Of a stretch of 64,000 bases of DNA, positions 1 through 9,547 are shown piece by piece. Origin of the DNA: Nocardioides pocheonensis (GTDB lineage Bacteria; Actinomycetota; Actinomycetes; Propionibacteriales; Nocardioidaceae); the NCBI RefSeq assembly GCF_003725535.1, contig NZ_RJSF01000019.1, forward strand, positions 42,537-106,536, in the 5' to 3' direction. Within the stretch, counting starts at the first letter, position 1. Each line of letters begins with the position of its first letter. The position numbers and the translations under genes are program-made. Below the pieces are notes generated by a model, which ran no database searches, was not told the origin of the DNA, and worked only from the letters and a program-made list of their open reading frames with translations.

Positions 1-165
1 AAGCGCTTCATCGACGACCAGGACGCCGGCGCCCCGGAGTTCAAGGCCCTGCGGGCCAAGGGCGAGCAGCACCCGATCGAGCAGACCGGTCGCGAGCTGC
101 GCAAGCTGATGGCCTGGGTGAAGAGCCACGACTCCGACTACGTCGAGGGCACCGCGACCCGCTGA
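1..165 (+). CDS. ilvC: Ketol-acid reductoisomerase, C-terminal end
   Basis: The window opens inside this gene; 54 codons and a TGA are present. The tail reads KRFIDDQDAG...EQHPIEQTGRELRKLMAW, which matches the C-terminal knotted helical domain of bacterial IlvC, where an 'EHPIE..G..LR.LM.W' stretch is typical. The enzyme makes 2,3-dihydroxy-3-methylbutyrate in valine, leucine and isoleucine synthesis using NADPH. Its place upstream of serA, leuB, ilvE and cimA fits the usual actinobacterial branched-chain locus. The catalytic N-terminal part lies outside the window, so the name rests on the tail and the context. Confidence 0.8.
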   Translation, partial: KRFIDDQDAGAPEFKALRAKGEQHPIEQTGRELRKLMAWVKSHDSDYVEGTATR

Positions 166-172
166 CGACACA

Positions 173-241
173 GGTTTCGGCAGGCTCGACCACCGGTGGT
201 CGAGCCTGCCGAAACCATCGGTGGTCGAGCCTGCCGAAACC
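173..241. repeat. Dispersed hairpin repeat, family A (three arms)
   Basis: A 22-base arm at 173-194 is followed without a loop by its exact reverse complement at 195-216, and a third copy in the second orientation lies at 220-241. The core is GTCGAGCCTGCCGAAACC. The same core recurs at 14215-14278. The element sits between the convergent ilvC and ABC permease genes and could act as a bidirectional terminator, but its recurrence suggests a REP-like dispersed element. Confidence 0.85.
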
Positions 242-252
242 GCGTCCTGGTG

Positions 253-1065
253 CTACTTCACCTCGGAGCGCAGCACCAGCCGGAGGCCGATCGCCAGCGG
301 GAGCACCAGCCAGACGAAGCCGGAGACCGCGATCTGCGCCCACTCCGTGCCGCTGAGGCCGCCGTCGTACAGCGCCGCGGAGGCGAAGTTGAAGTCGAGC
401 CAGCCGCGGTGGTCGCGGAACCAGTGCTGGTACGCGGCCAGCGGCTCGAGCGCGACCGGCAGGACCAGGGCGTAGACGAAGTAGCCGACGATCGCACCCG
501 GACTGTTGCGGATCAGCACGCCGAGGGTGAAGCCCATCAGCATGCCGAGGGCGTCGCCGAGGAAGATCGTCGCGGCGTTGCCGAGCGAGATGTCCCACGT
601 CGTCGAGACGCCCGCGATCGCGCTGCCGGCCACGTTGCCCACCGCTCCGACGGCGAAAGCGATCGCGATCGAGACCACGCCGACGAGCAGGGTGGCGGCG
701 ACCTTCGCCGCGATCACCCGGCCGCGGTGCGGCACGAGCGTGAACGTGGTGAGTCCGGCGCGCTGGCTCCACTCGCTGGTCACCGCGAGCACGGCGATCA
801 TCGGCAGGATGATCGTCATCGGTACGCCGATCGCGCCGGCGAACGAGCCGTAGCTGAGCTCGTCGCGCGGTGCGAACACCAGGGTGGCCGCGGTCGCGAG
901 CACCGCGATGATCCCGACGCTCATCATCAGCCAGAAGCCCGACCGGGTGTCGAACATCTTGCGCAGCTCGACGCCGACGATCCGGGACGTCGGGATCGGT
1001 GCCGGGGCGGGCCGGGTGCGGGCCCTCGGGACCTCCCGCTCCAGGGTGGCGGTCGTGGCGCTCAT
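253..1065 (-). CDS. ABC-2 type transporter permease
   Basis: This 270-residue membrane subunit starts MSATTATLEREVPRARTR and has about six hydrophobic segments (for example MMSVGIIAVLATAATLVF, MTIILPMIAVLAVTSEW, AATIFLGDALGMLMG, IVGYFVYALVLPVALEPL). The family forms the pore of small exporters, often for drugs, lipids or peptides. The ATG overlaps the stop of the upstream ATPase gene as ATGA, so the two are translationally coupled and form one transporter. A cytoplasmic 'VGVELRKMFDTRSGF' segment precedes the first membrane helix, as in bacterial ABC-2 permeases. The substrate cannot be read from the sequence. Family A hairpins lie just past the stop. Confidence 0.88.
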   Translation of the reverse strand: MSATTATLEREVPRARTRPAPAPIPTSRIVGVELRKMFDTRSGFWLMMSVGIIAVLATAATLVFAPRDELSYGSFAGAIGVPMTIILPMIAVLAVTSEWSQRAGLTTFTLVPHRGRVIAAKVAATLLVGVVSIAIAFAVGAVGNVAGSAIAGVSTTWDISLGNAATIFLGDALGMLMGFTLGVLIRNSPGAIVGYFVYALVLPVALEPLAAYQHWFRDHRGWLDFNFASAALYDGGLSGTEWAQIAVSGFVWLVLPLAIGLRLVLRSEVK

Positions 1066-1961
1066 GCTGCTGCTCCTTCTCGTTGTGACTCTGCGGTGAG
1101 CTCGAGGAACATCTCCTCCAGGCCGGCGCTGTCGGCCGACCTGAGCTCGGTGAGGGCGATGCCTGCGGACAGGGCGACCTGGCCGACGTGCGCCGGGTCG
1201 GCGTCGGTGCGCACGGTCCCGTCGGGGGAGAGCGACACGGTCACGCCGGTCCGCTCGAGCTCGGTGACCAGCACGAGCGGGTTCGCTGCCCGGACGACGG
1301 TCCCGGCAGCCGCGAGCAGGTCGGCCTTCGTGCCCTGCGCGACGATCCGGCCGTTCCCGATCACGACCAGGTCGTCGGCGATCACCTCGATCTCGTGCAG
1401 CAGGTGGGAGGACAGCAGGACGGTGCCGCCCTGGTCGGCGTACTCCCGGAGCAGGTCGCGCATCCACCGGATGCCGGCCGGGTCGAGCCCGTTGGCCGGC
1501 TCGTCCAGGATCAGCACCTCGGGGTCGCCGATCAACGCGGTGGCGATGCCGAGCCGTTGGCGCATCCCGAGGGAGTAGTTGCGCACCCGACGGTCCGCCT
1601 CGCTGCCGGTCAGGCTGACCCGCTGCAGCATCTGGTCGACGCGGGCGCTGGGCAGGCCCATCGTGCGCTGGGCGAGGGTGAGGATCTCGCGCCCGGTGCG
1701 GCCGGCGTGCTGCGCCGACGCGTCGAGCAGCACCCCCACCTCCAGCCCGGGGTTGGGCAGCTCGGCGTACGGCCGGCCCGAGATCGAGGCGCTGCCGTGG
1801 GTGGGCCGGGTGAGGCCCACCATGACGCGCATGGTGGTGGACTTGCCGGCGCCGTTGGGCCCCAGGAAGCCGGTCACACGCCCGGGTCGGGCGGTGAACG
1901 AGACGTCGTCGACGGCGGTGAACCGGCCGTACGTCACGGAGAGGGAATCGACAGTGATCAT
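1062..1961 (-). CDS. ABC transporter ATP-binding protein
   Basis: This 299-residue ATPase energises the permease encoded downstream. It has Walker A GPNGAGKST (about residues 34-42), the signature YSLGMRQR, Walker B VLILDEPANGLDP and the switch histidine in SSHLLHEI. The start at MITVDSLSVTYG is chosen because the nucleotide-binding domain begins at once; upstream in-frame codons are low-complexity. The C-terminal 70 residues after the ATPase core resemble the extra domain of drug or lantibiotic exporters of the DrrA/CcmA type. The 4-base overlap with the permease gene supports a two-gene operon. Substrate unknown. Confidence 0.92.
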   Translation of the reverse strand: MITVDSLSVTYGRFTAVDDVSFTARPGRVTGFLGPNGAGKSTTMRVMVGLTRPTHGSASISGRPYAELPNPGLEVGVLLDASAQHAGRTGREILTLAQRTMGLPSARVDQMLQRVSLTGSEADRRVRNYSLGMRQRLGIATALIGDPEVLILDEPANGLDPAGIRWMRDLLREYADQGGTVLLSSHLLHEIEVIADDLVVIGNGRIVAQGTKADLLAAAGTVVRAANPLVLVTELERTGVTVSLSPDGTVRTDADPAHVGQVALSAGIALTELRSADSAGLEEMFLELTAESQREGAAA

Positions 1962-2133
1962 GGGCCGAAGCCTCGCGGCAGCACGGGTCTCCGCACATCG
2001 GGGACAGCGCTGGACCCGCCCCTGACCCGACCCTGAGAGGTGCCGGGGTCGCGCGGGGCTCGGCCCCCGAGACCGTCCGGGGCGGGCAGCCCCGGCCGCG
2101 GAACAATTGGGACTGGTTGCGGGTTCAACCACC

Positions 2134-2838
2134 ATGCGCATCGAGATCTGGAGTGACGTCGTCTGCCCGTGGTGCTACATCGGGAAGCGCCGGCTGGAGA
2201 AGGCCCTGGCGGTCTTCGACCACGCGGACGACGTGGAGATCGTCTGGCGGTCCTTCGAGCTCGACCCGTCCGCGCCCCAGGTCCCCGTGGAGACCGTCGC
2301 CGAGGCGCTCGGGCGCAAGTACGGCGGCGGCCCGGAGGCCGGGCGCCAGATGATCGACCGGGTCGAGGCCGTCGCGGCCGAGGAGGGCCTGCTCTTCCGG
2401 CACCACGAGTCGCTGCGCGTCTCGACCGTGGACGCCCACCGGGTGCTGCACCTGGCGCTGGAGACCGGCGGACCCGCGCTGCAGGGGCGCCTCAAGGAGG
2501 CGCTGCTGTCGGCGTACTTCGTGGAGACGGAGAACGTCGCCGACCACGACACGCTCCTCCGGGTCGCCGCCGGCGTCGGCCTGGACGAGGTGCGGGTCAA
2601 GGAGGTGCTGACCACCTCCGAGTACGCCGACGCGGTGGAGGCCGACATCCGCGAGGCGGCGGCGCTCGGCGCGACCGGCGTGCCGTTCTACGTGGTCGAC
2701 CGGAAGTACGGAGTCTCCGGCGCCCAGCCCAGTGAGGTGTTCGCGCAGGTGCTCGAGCGGGCGTGGAGCGAGGCCCACCCGACGCTGGACCTGGTCGGAG
2801 GCGCGGACGCCTGCGGCCCCGACGGCTGCGCGATCTGA
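2134..2838 (+). CDS. DsbA-family oxidoreductase (FrnE-like)
   Basis: This 234-residue thioredoxin-fold protein begins MRIEIWSDVVCPWCYIGKRRLEKAL, with the redox motif CPWC at about residues 11-14. A cis-proline segment is present at GATGVPFYVVD. There is no signal peptide, so it is a cytoplasmic member of the DsbA/FrnE group, which act as disulfide oxidoreductases or isomerases. A C-terminal CGPDGC pair (last ten residues) is a feature of many FrnE-like proteins and may be a second redox centre. The ATG is chosen because the beta strand of the fold starts right there. It stands alone between the divergent ABC operon and argG. Confidence 0.85.
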   Translation: MRIEIWSDVVCPWCYIGKRRLEKALAVFDHADDVEIVWRSFELDPSAPQVPVETVAEALGRKYGGGPEAGRQMIDRVEAVAAEEGLLFRHHESLRVSTVDAHRVLHLALETGGPALQGRLKEALLSAYFVETENVADHDTLLRVAAGVGLDEVRVKEVLTTSEYADAVEADIREAAALGATGVPFYVVDRKYGVSGAQPSEVFAQVLERAWSEAHPTLDLVGGADACGPDGCAI

Positions 2839-2872
2839 CCCCTGCGTCCGTCGAAGAGGGGCGGACCGGCTT

Positions 2873-4337
<1,465 letters not shown>

Positions 4338-4348
4338 TCAAGCACGCG

Positions 4349-5353
4349 TCAGCGGGCGTGCCGGACCTCGCCCCGGTCGCCGGGCAGCGAGTCGGCCTTC
4401 ACCGCGCCACGCTCCCCGAGCGGCCGCTCCGGCCCGCGGGTCGTGTCCTTGACCGTCTGCTGCTCGGCCTCGGCGTTGACCTCCGCGCCCAGCAGCACGA
4501 TGAGGTTCGTGATCCACAGCCACAGCAGCAGCACCACGACCCCGGCCAGCGCGCCGTAGGTCTTGGAGTAGCTGGAGAAGTGGGCGACGTACAACGAGAA
4601 GCCCAGGCTGGCGACCAGCCAGATCACGCTGGCCACGGCGGCGCCCACGGACACCCAGCGGAACTGCGGCTGGTCACGGTCCGGTGCGTAGCGGTAGAGC
4701 ACGGCGAGCGCGAGGCTGATGCCGGCGAGCAGCGCGACCCAGCGGATCACCTCGAATCCCCAGCGTGCCGGGCCGCCGCCGACCAGCGAGTGGAGCAACG
4801 CGGGGGCCACGCCGACGAGGGCGATCGCGACGACCACGAACACGATCGCGCCGAGGGTCAGGCCGAGGGAGAGCAGCTTGCGGCGGAGGAACCCGCGCTT
4901 CTCCTCCTCGTCGTAGGCGATGTTGATCGCGGTCACGATGTTGCCGACGCCCCCGGCGGCGCTCCAGAGCGCGAGCGCGAGAGCGATGAGGAGCCCCAGG
5001 CCGAGCGACTGATGAGGACTCTCGGCGAGGGCCTTCATCTGCCGCGTGACCAGGCTGGCGGCGTCGGAGGGCATGGCGGAGGTGAGCTTGTCGGCCTGGC
5101 GGGCCACGGTGGCGGGATCGGCGACCAGGCCGTAGAGCGTGATCGCGGCGATCATGGCCGGGAACAGCGCCAGGAACGAGTAGAACGCGACCCCGGCCGC
5201 CAGCAGCGGCACCTGGTCCTTCTTCGACTCGGCCCAGGCCCGGCGCAGGATCTGCCACCATCCGCGCGCCGGTACCTCCGTCGGCTTGTCCGCCTGTGCG
5301 CCCGGCACTCCCCGCAGGTGCCGGGAGTCTGTCCGTCGTCCGTGGTCCCTCAT
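4349..5353 (-). CDS. YihY/BrkB-family inner membrane protein
   Basis: This 334-residue protein has about six membrane helices and the family signature VPLLAAGVAFYSFLALFPAMIA in the first. Later hallmarks are LWSAAGGVGNIVTAINIAYDEEE and YGALAGVVVLLLWLWITNLIVLLGAEVNAE, ending in a charged cytoplasmic tail. The family was once called ribonuclease BN by mistake; its role is unsettled, with proposals in virulence and lipid or envelope transport. It is convergent with argG (11 bases between stops). The ATG at 5353 is the first in frame after the preceding intergenic region; a shorter start is possible since the first 35 residues are polar. Confidence 0.88.
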   Translation of the reverse strand: MRDHGRRTDSRHLRGVPGAQADKPTEVPARGWWQILRRAWAESKKDQVPLLAAGVAFYSFLALFPAMIAAITLYGLVADPATVARQADKLTSAMPSDAASLVTRQMKALAESPHQSLGLGLLIALALALWSAAGGVGNIVTAINIAYDEEEKRGFLRRKLLSLGLTLGAIVFVVVAIALVGVAPALLHSLVGGGPARWGFEVIRWVALLAGISLALAVLYRYAPDRDQPQFRWVSVGAAVASVIWLVASLGFSLYVAHFSSYSKTYGALAGVVVLLLWLWITNLIVLLGAEVNAEAEQQTVKDTTRGPERPLGERGAVKADSLPGDRGEVRHAR

Positions 5354-5387
5354 GGATGGGCGGTACCCACCCCGGAGGTGGCCTAAC

Positions 5388-6971
5388 TCAGAGCACGACC
5401 CGCCGCGTGATCCCGAGGTCGGCCAGGAACGCCTCGTCGTGGCTGGCCACCAGGAGGGCGCCGGCGTACCCCTCGAGCGCGCTGACCAGCTGCCGGACGC
5501 TGGCCAGGTCCAGGTTGTTGGTCGGCTCGTCGAGCAGCAGCAGCCGCGGCGCCGGGTCGGCGAGCAGCAGGCAGGCCAGCGTCGCCCGGAACAGCTCACC
5601 GCCGGACAACGTCCCCACCAGCCGGTCGGCGGCGCGGCCGCGGAAGAGGAACCGTGCCAGGGACGCGCGGACGGCGTTCGGCTCGGCGCCAGGGGCGAGG
5701 GCGCGGGCGTTGTCGACGACGCTCGAGGCGCGGTCCAGCAGGTCCAGGCGCTGGGGGAGCAGGCGCGACGGCACGAGGGCACGCACCTCGCCGGACACCG
5801 GCGCGAGGTCGCCCGCGACGGTGTGCAGGAGCGTGCTCTTGCCGGCGCCGTTCGGCCCGGTGACGGCGATCCGCTCGGGCCCGCTGACCTCGAGGTCCAG
5901 CACCTGTCCGGTGCGGAGCTCGATGTGGTCCAGCTCCAGCACCCGCTGGCCTCGATGCACCGTGGTGGCGGGGAGGTCGACGACGATCTCGCGGTCGGAC
6001 CGGACCTGCTCCTCGGCCCGCTCCAGGCGCTCGCGGGCGTCGTCGAGCCGCTGCCGGTGGGTACCCGTCAACTTCCCGGCGGACTCCTGGGCGGCCCGCT
6101 TCCGCGCGCCGACCAGGATCCGCGGCAGGCTGCCCGAGGCGCCGAGCCGCTCGCCCTGGCGGCGTCGCCGCGCGATCACGGTCTGGCTCTCGGCCAGGTC
6201 GCGCTGCTCGCGCCGCACCTCGTTACGAGCAGCGGTCGCGGCCTGCTCGGCGGCCTGCTGCTCGGCGGTGACGGCGTCCCGGTACGCCGACCAGCCCCCG
6301 CCGTACCAGGTGAGCGTCCGGCCACCGGAACGGTCCGGCAGCGCGCGGACCTCGCCGATGCGGTCGACGTGCTCGAGCAGCTCCCGGTCGTGGCTGACGA
6401 CCACCAGCGTGCCGCGGTAGTCGGCGACGAACGCGTGCAGCTGGTCCCGTGCCGCCCGGTCCAGGTTGTTCGTCGGCTCGTCGAGCAGCAGCGCCTCGGG
6501 GGCGTGCAGCAGCAGGCCGGCCAGCGCCAGCCGCATCACCTCCCCGCCGCTGAGCTCTCCCAGCCTGCGGTCGAGGACGCCGGCCGGCAGGCCGAGCCGG
6601 TCGAGCTCGGCCGTCGCGCGCTCCTCGACGTCCCAGTCGTCGCCGACGACGTCGAAGTGGAGAGGGTCGACGTCGCCCTGCTCGATCGCCCGCAGCGACC
6701 GCCGTACGGGTGCGATGCCGAGGTGGACGTCGACCGGCTCCTCGTCGCGCAGCACGAGGTCCTGGCGAAGCCATCCCACCCGTCCGGGCGCGACGACGGT
6801 GCCGCTCGAGGGCAGGAGGTCGCCGGCGAGCAGCCGGAGCAGCGTGGACTTGCCGCTGCCGTTGAGGCCGACGAGGCCGGAGCGGCCGTCGGGGATGGTG
6901 GCGCTGAAGCCGTCGAGGACGACGTCACCGTCGGGCCAGCGCACGCTGACGTCGCGGAAGGCGAGAGACAT
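5388..6971 (-). CDS. ABC-F family ATPase (ribosome-associated)
   Basis: This 527-residue protein has two nucleotide-binding domains and no membrane segment. The first has GLNGSGKST, LSGGEVMRLALAG and LLLDEPTNNLDR; the second has GPNGAGKST, LSGGELFRATLACLL and LLLLDEPTNNLD. A charged linker rich in Arg and Glu (about residues 225-320) joins them, as in ABC-F proteins that enter the ribosomal E site and relieve antibiotic or peptide stalling. RBS GGAG lies 5 bases before the ATG. The leader carries a possible antibiotic-responsive translational attenuator (separate entry), which argues for a resistance-type member, but the drug cannot be named. Confidence 0.92.
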   Translation of the reverse strand: MSLAFRDVSVRWPDGDVVLDGFSATIPDGRSGLVGLNGSGKSTLLRLLAGDLLPSSGTVVAPGRVGWLRQDLVLRDEEPVDVHLGIAPVRRSLRAIEQGDVDPLHFDVVGDDWDVEERATAELDRLGLPAGVLDRRLGELSGGEVMRLALAGLLLHAPEALLLDEPTNNLDRAARDQLHAFVADYRGTLVVVSHDRELLEHVDRIGEVRALPDRSGGRTLTWYGGGWSAYRDAVTAEQQAAEQAATAARNEVRREQRDLAESQTVIARRRRQGERLGASGSLPRILVGARKRAAQESAGKLTGTHRQRLDDARERLERAEEQVRSDREIVVDLPATTVHRGQRVLELDHIELRTGQVLDLEVSGPERIAVTGPNGAGKSTLLHTVAGDLAPVSGEVRALVPSRLLPQRLDLLDRASSVVDNARALAPGAEPNAVRASLARFLFRGRAADRLVGTLSGGELFRATLACLLLADPAPRLLLLDEPTNNLDLASVRQLVSALEGYAGALLVASHDEAFLADLGITRRVVL

Positions 6972-6972
6972 G

Positions 6973-7026
6973 GATGCTCCAGGAGAGGTGGGAAACGGGC
7001 GACCGGTTCGACCTCAACGGAGCATC
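6973..7026 (-). promoter_or_regulatory. RBS-sequestering hairpin of the ABC-F leader
   Basis: On the minus strand GATGCTCC (7026-7019) and GAGGT (7015-7011) can pair with ACCTC (6989-6985) and GGAGCATC (6980-6973). The last segment contains the GGAG ribosome binding site of the ABC-F gene. The first arm contains the start codon of a three-codon leader ORF. Opening of the stem by a ribosome paused on the leader would free the RBS, the layout of a translational attenuator. Pairing is seen in the sequence; the function is inferred. Confidence 0.55.
7014..7025 (-). CDS. Three-codon leader peptide MLR
   Basis: ATG CTC CGT TGA on the minus strand, with a GAGAAGG ribosome binding site ending six bases upstream (7038-7032). 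It overlaps the arm that can mask the ABC-F ribosome binding site. A ribosome held here by a bound antibiotic would disrupt the stem. Such a short ORF could arise by chance; the good RBS and the exact overlap with the hairpin arm are what make it credible. Confidence 0.45.
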   Translation of the reverse strand: MLR

Positions 7027-7062
7027 GGGGACCTTCTCGGCTCGGGGACAGCGACGGCGGAG

Positions 7063-7101
7063 ACGGTACGTCGGGCCCTCCGTGCAGCACAAACGGGTTT
7101 T
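7063..7101 (-). promoter_or_regulatory. Candidate WhiB7-type promoter of the ABC-F gene
   Basis: On the minus strand an AAAA run (7101-7098) lies five bases before TTGTGC (7092-7087), followed after 18 bases by TACCGT (7068-7063), a TANNNT -10. An A/T-rich block a few bases before the -35 is the feature known from WhiB7-dependent resistance promoters in actinobacteria. The same bases also form a weak stem (7085-7108) that might instead end the upstream gene, though it lacks a U-tract. Confidence 0.35.
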
Positions 7102-7124
7102 CGTGCTGTGCGCGCTCGTCGCGC

Positions 7125-7691
7125 TCAGATCTCCGGGTGCCCGTTCCAGCTCATCCGCCAGTCGCGGCGGGCGTGGACCAGGGTGACCACCTGGTCGAGG
7201 GTGTGGGTGCCGGTGCGGTCGTCGACCGAGACTCGCACCCGTGCCGTGCCGGTCTCGGTCTGCAGCGAGAGCCGGTCCACCCGGATCGACGCGACCCGGG
7301 CACCCGGGTCGTGGTCGAGGATGGCGTGGCACTCCGCGAGCACGTCGGAGGCAGGCCCGGCGAGCACCCCGACCGAGCGGTGGCAGGCGGCGGTCCTCCC
7401 GGCCTCGGCGTCCACCAGCAGCGTGGTGCCCTGCTTCACGTCGTCGACCACCTGCGCCGTCGAGCGGGCGCGCTCGTGGTGGATGAGGGCGAGGCCGCCC
7501 CAGGCCAGCGCGCCGAGACCGAGCACGGTCGCGGCCACCGCCGCCACGCCGACCACCGGACGGCCGACGGACACCTTCACCGGTTCGCCGACCGAGAGCC
7601 GGCTGGTCTCCTCGACGACGGGACGGTCGCAGGCGAGGCAGAACGTCGCGGCCGGCTTCAGCGGTGCGTCGCAGTTCGGGCAGCTCTTCAC
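7125..7691 (-). CDS. Zinc-ribbon membrane-anchored protein
   Basis: This 188-residue protein begins with a zinc ribbon, CPNC at residues 4-7 and CLAC near 18-21, then a single membrane helix (VGVAAVAATVLGLGALAWGGLALI, about residues 47-70). A C-terminal domain of about 115 residues follows that would be outside the cell. It has two lone cysteines and alternating hydrophobic strands (ARVRVSVDDRTGTHTLDQVVTLVH). The start is GTG at 7691. The domain order resembles other actinobacterial zinc-ribbon sensors or anchors, but no named family is recognised. It may share a transcript with the ABC-F gene 150 bases downstream. Confidence 0.75.
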   Translation of the reverse strand: MKSCPNCDAPLKPAATFCLACDRPVVEETSRLSVGEPVKVSVGRPVVGVAAVAATVLGLGALAWGGLALIHHERARSTAQVVDDVKQGTTLLVDAEAGRTAACHRSVGVLAGPASDVLAECHAILDHDPGARVASIRVDRLSLQTETGTARVRVSVDDRTGTHTLDQVVTLVHARRDWRMSWNGHPEI

Positions 7692-7831
7692 GGACGAAGG
7701 ATGGCAGTGCGACGTCCGTCGACAGCCGTCCTTCAGCGCAATCTCAGCGTGGTCCTACGAACTTCTTCGACGGCCGCCTCGCACCGGGTGGAGCGCGCCG
7801 AGATCGACCCTGTCGGCGAGGTCCGGTCCGG

Positions 7832-7837
7832 TAGAGT
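7832..7837 (+). promoter_or_regulatory. Candidate -10 box for serA
   Basis: TAGAGT is the only good TANNNT box in the 263 bases before serA. It would give a 5' leader of about 110 bases, unlike the leaderless neighbours. A GC-rich stem around GGCGGCGCCGGGCCCGCC lies in that leader. No leader peptide with repeated serine codons is evident. Confidence 0.35.
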
Positions 7838-7954
7838 CGACGAGGGCACAACGTCGTGCACACGGCGGCCGTTCGCACGGGTCCCCAGCACGACCGGGCG
7901 GCGCCGGGCCCGCCGGTCCTCGTGCCGACCTCTCGACCTTCGAAGGAATCTGAC

Positions 7955-9544
7955 GTGAGCAAGCCCGTCGTACTCATCGCTGAGGAGCTCAGCCCCGCCA
8001 CCGTGGCGGCCCTCGGGCCGGACTTCGAGATCCGGCACTGCAACGGCGCCGACCGCGACGAGCTGCTGCCGGCGATCGCCGACGTCGACGCCATCCTGGT
8101 GCGCTCCGCGACCAAGGTCGACGCCGAGGCGCTCGCCGCCGCCTCGCACCTCAAGGTGGTCGCCCGGGCCGGCGTCGGGCTGGACAACGTGGACGTGAAG
8201 GCTGCGACGCAGAACGGCGTGATGGTGGTCAACGCGCCGACCTCGAACATCGTGTCCGCCGCCGAGCTCGCCGTCGCGCTGATGCTCGCCGCGGCCCGGC
8301 ACATCAGCCCGGCCCATGCCGCGCTGCGCAACGGCGAGTGGAAGCGCTCGAAGTACACCGGCATCGAGCTGTACGAGAAGACCGTCGGCATCGTCGGCCT
8401 CGGCCGGATCGGAGTGCTGGTCGCCCAGCGGCTCTCGGCGTTCGGGATGAACGTCATCGCCTACGACCCCTACGTGCAGGCCGGCCGCGCGGCCCAGATG
8501 GGCGTGCGCATGGTGACCCTCGATGAGCTGCTCGCCGAGGCCGACTTCCTCAGCGTGCACCTGCCCAAGACGCCCGAGACGGTCGGCCTGATCGGCGCGG
8601 AGGAGCTGGCCAAGGCCAAGCCCAGCCTGGTGCTCGTCAACGCCGCCCGCGGCGGCATCGTCGACGAGGCGGCCCTGTACGACGCGCTGAAGACCGGCCA
8701 GATCGCCGCGGCCGGGCTCGACGTGTTCGCCAAGGAGCCCTGCACGGACTCGCCGCTCTTCGAGCTCGAGAACGTCGTCGCGACGCCGCACCTGGGCGCC
8801 TCGACCGACGAGGCCCAGGAGAAGGCCGGCATCGCCGTGGCCCGCTCGGTGCGGCTGGCGCTCAACGGCGAGCTGGTTCCCGACGCCGTCAACGTGCAGG
8901 GCGGCGTCATCGCCGAGGACGTGCGTCCGGGGATCCCGCTCACCGAGAAGCTCGGCCGGATCTTCACGCTGCTGGCCGGCGAGGTGGCCCAGTCGATCGA
9001 CGTCGAGGTGCGTGGCGAGATCACGGAGTTCGACGTCAAGGTGCTCGAGCTGGCCGCGCTGAAGGGCGTGTTCGCCGACATCGTCGAGGAGCAGGTGTCC
9101 TACGTGAACGCCCCGCTGCTCGCGGCCGAGCGCGGCACCGCCGTACGCCTCGTCACCGACCCGGAGAGCCCCGACCACCGCAACCTGATCACGATCCGCG
9201 GCACCCTGGCCGACGGCTCGCAGTTCTCCGTCTCCGGCACCCTGATCGGCATCAACCAGCGCGAGCGGCTGGTCGAGGTGAACGGCTTCCTGGTCGACCT
9301 CGAGCCGACCGACCACCTCGCCTTCTTCCGCTACGAGGACCGCCCGGGCATGGTCGGCACGGTCGGGCAGATCCTCGGCGAGGCGGGCGTGAACATCGCC
9401 GGCATGCAGGTCTCGCGTGACGCGAAGGGCGGCAAGGCGCTGGTCGCGCTCTCGGTCGACTCCGCGGTCCCGGCCGAGGTGCTCGAGGCGATCCGCACCT
9501 CGATCAACGCCGAGTCCGTGCGCGGCGTCGACCTGACCGCCTGA
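7955..9544 (+). CDS. serA: D-3-phosphoglycerate dehydrogenase
   Basis: This 529-residue enzyme oxidises 3-phosphoglycerate with NAD+ in the first step of serine synthesis. The nucleotide-binding VGLGRIG is near residue 147, the substrate and catalytic segments NAARGGIVDE and ATPHLGAST follow, and the length shows the long type with an intervening (ASB) domain and a C-terminal ACT domain (AFFRYEDRPGMVGTVGQILGEAGVNIAGM) for serine feedback. The GTG at 7955 is chosen for the RBS GAAGGAA seven bases upstream and the expected MSKPVVLIAEE start. An in-frame upstream extension to 7856 is low-complexity and unlikely. It lies between ilvC and leuB, as in many actinobacteria. Confidence 0.95.
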   Translation: MSKPVVLIAEELSPATVAALGPDFEIRHCNGADRDELLPAIADVDAILVRSATKVDAEALAAASHLKVVARAGVGLDNVDVKAATQNGVMVVNAPTSNIVSAAELAVALMLAAARHISPAHAALRNGEWKRSKYTGIELYEKTVGIVGLGRIGVLVAQRLSAFGMNVIAYDPYVQAGRAAQMGVRMVTLDELLAEADFLSVHLPKTPETVGLIGAEELAKAKPSLVLVNAARGGIVDEAALYDALKTGQIAAAGLDVFAKEPCTDSPLFELENVVATPHLGASTDEAQEKAGIAVARSVRLALNGELVPDAVNVQGGVIAEDVRPGIPLTEKLGRIFTLLAGEVAQSIDVEVRGEITEFDVKVLELAALKGVFADIVEEQVSYVNAPLLAAERGTAVRLVTDPESPDHRNLITIRGTLADGSQFSVSGTLIGINQRERLVEVNGFLVDLEPTDHLAFFRYEDRPGMVGTVGQILGEAGVNIAGMQVSRDAKGGKALVALSVDSAVPAEVLEAIRTSINAESVRGVDLTA

Positions 9545-9547
9545 GCC

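Noticed and set aside
7085-7108. Intrinsic terminator for the zinc-ribbon gene
   Set aside because: The stem has a bulge and no U-tract, and the same bases fit a -35 with an upstream A-run; left as a promoter candidate.
7856-7954. N-terminal extension of serA from the GTG at 7856
   Set aside because: The extension is low-complexity and the GTG at 7955 has a good ribosome binding site and the family's normal start.
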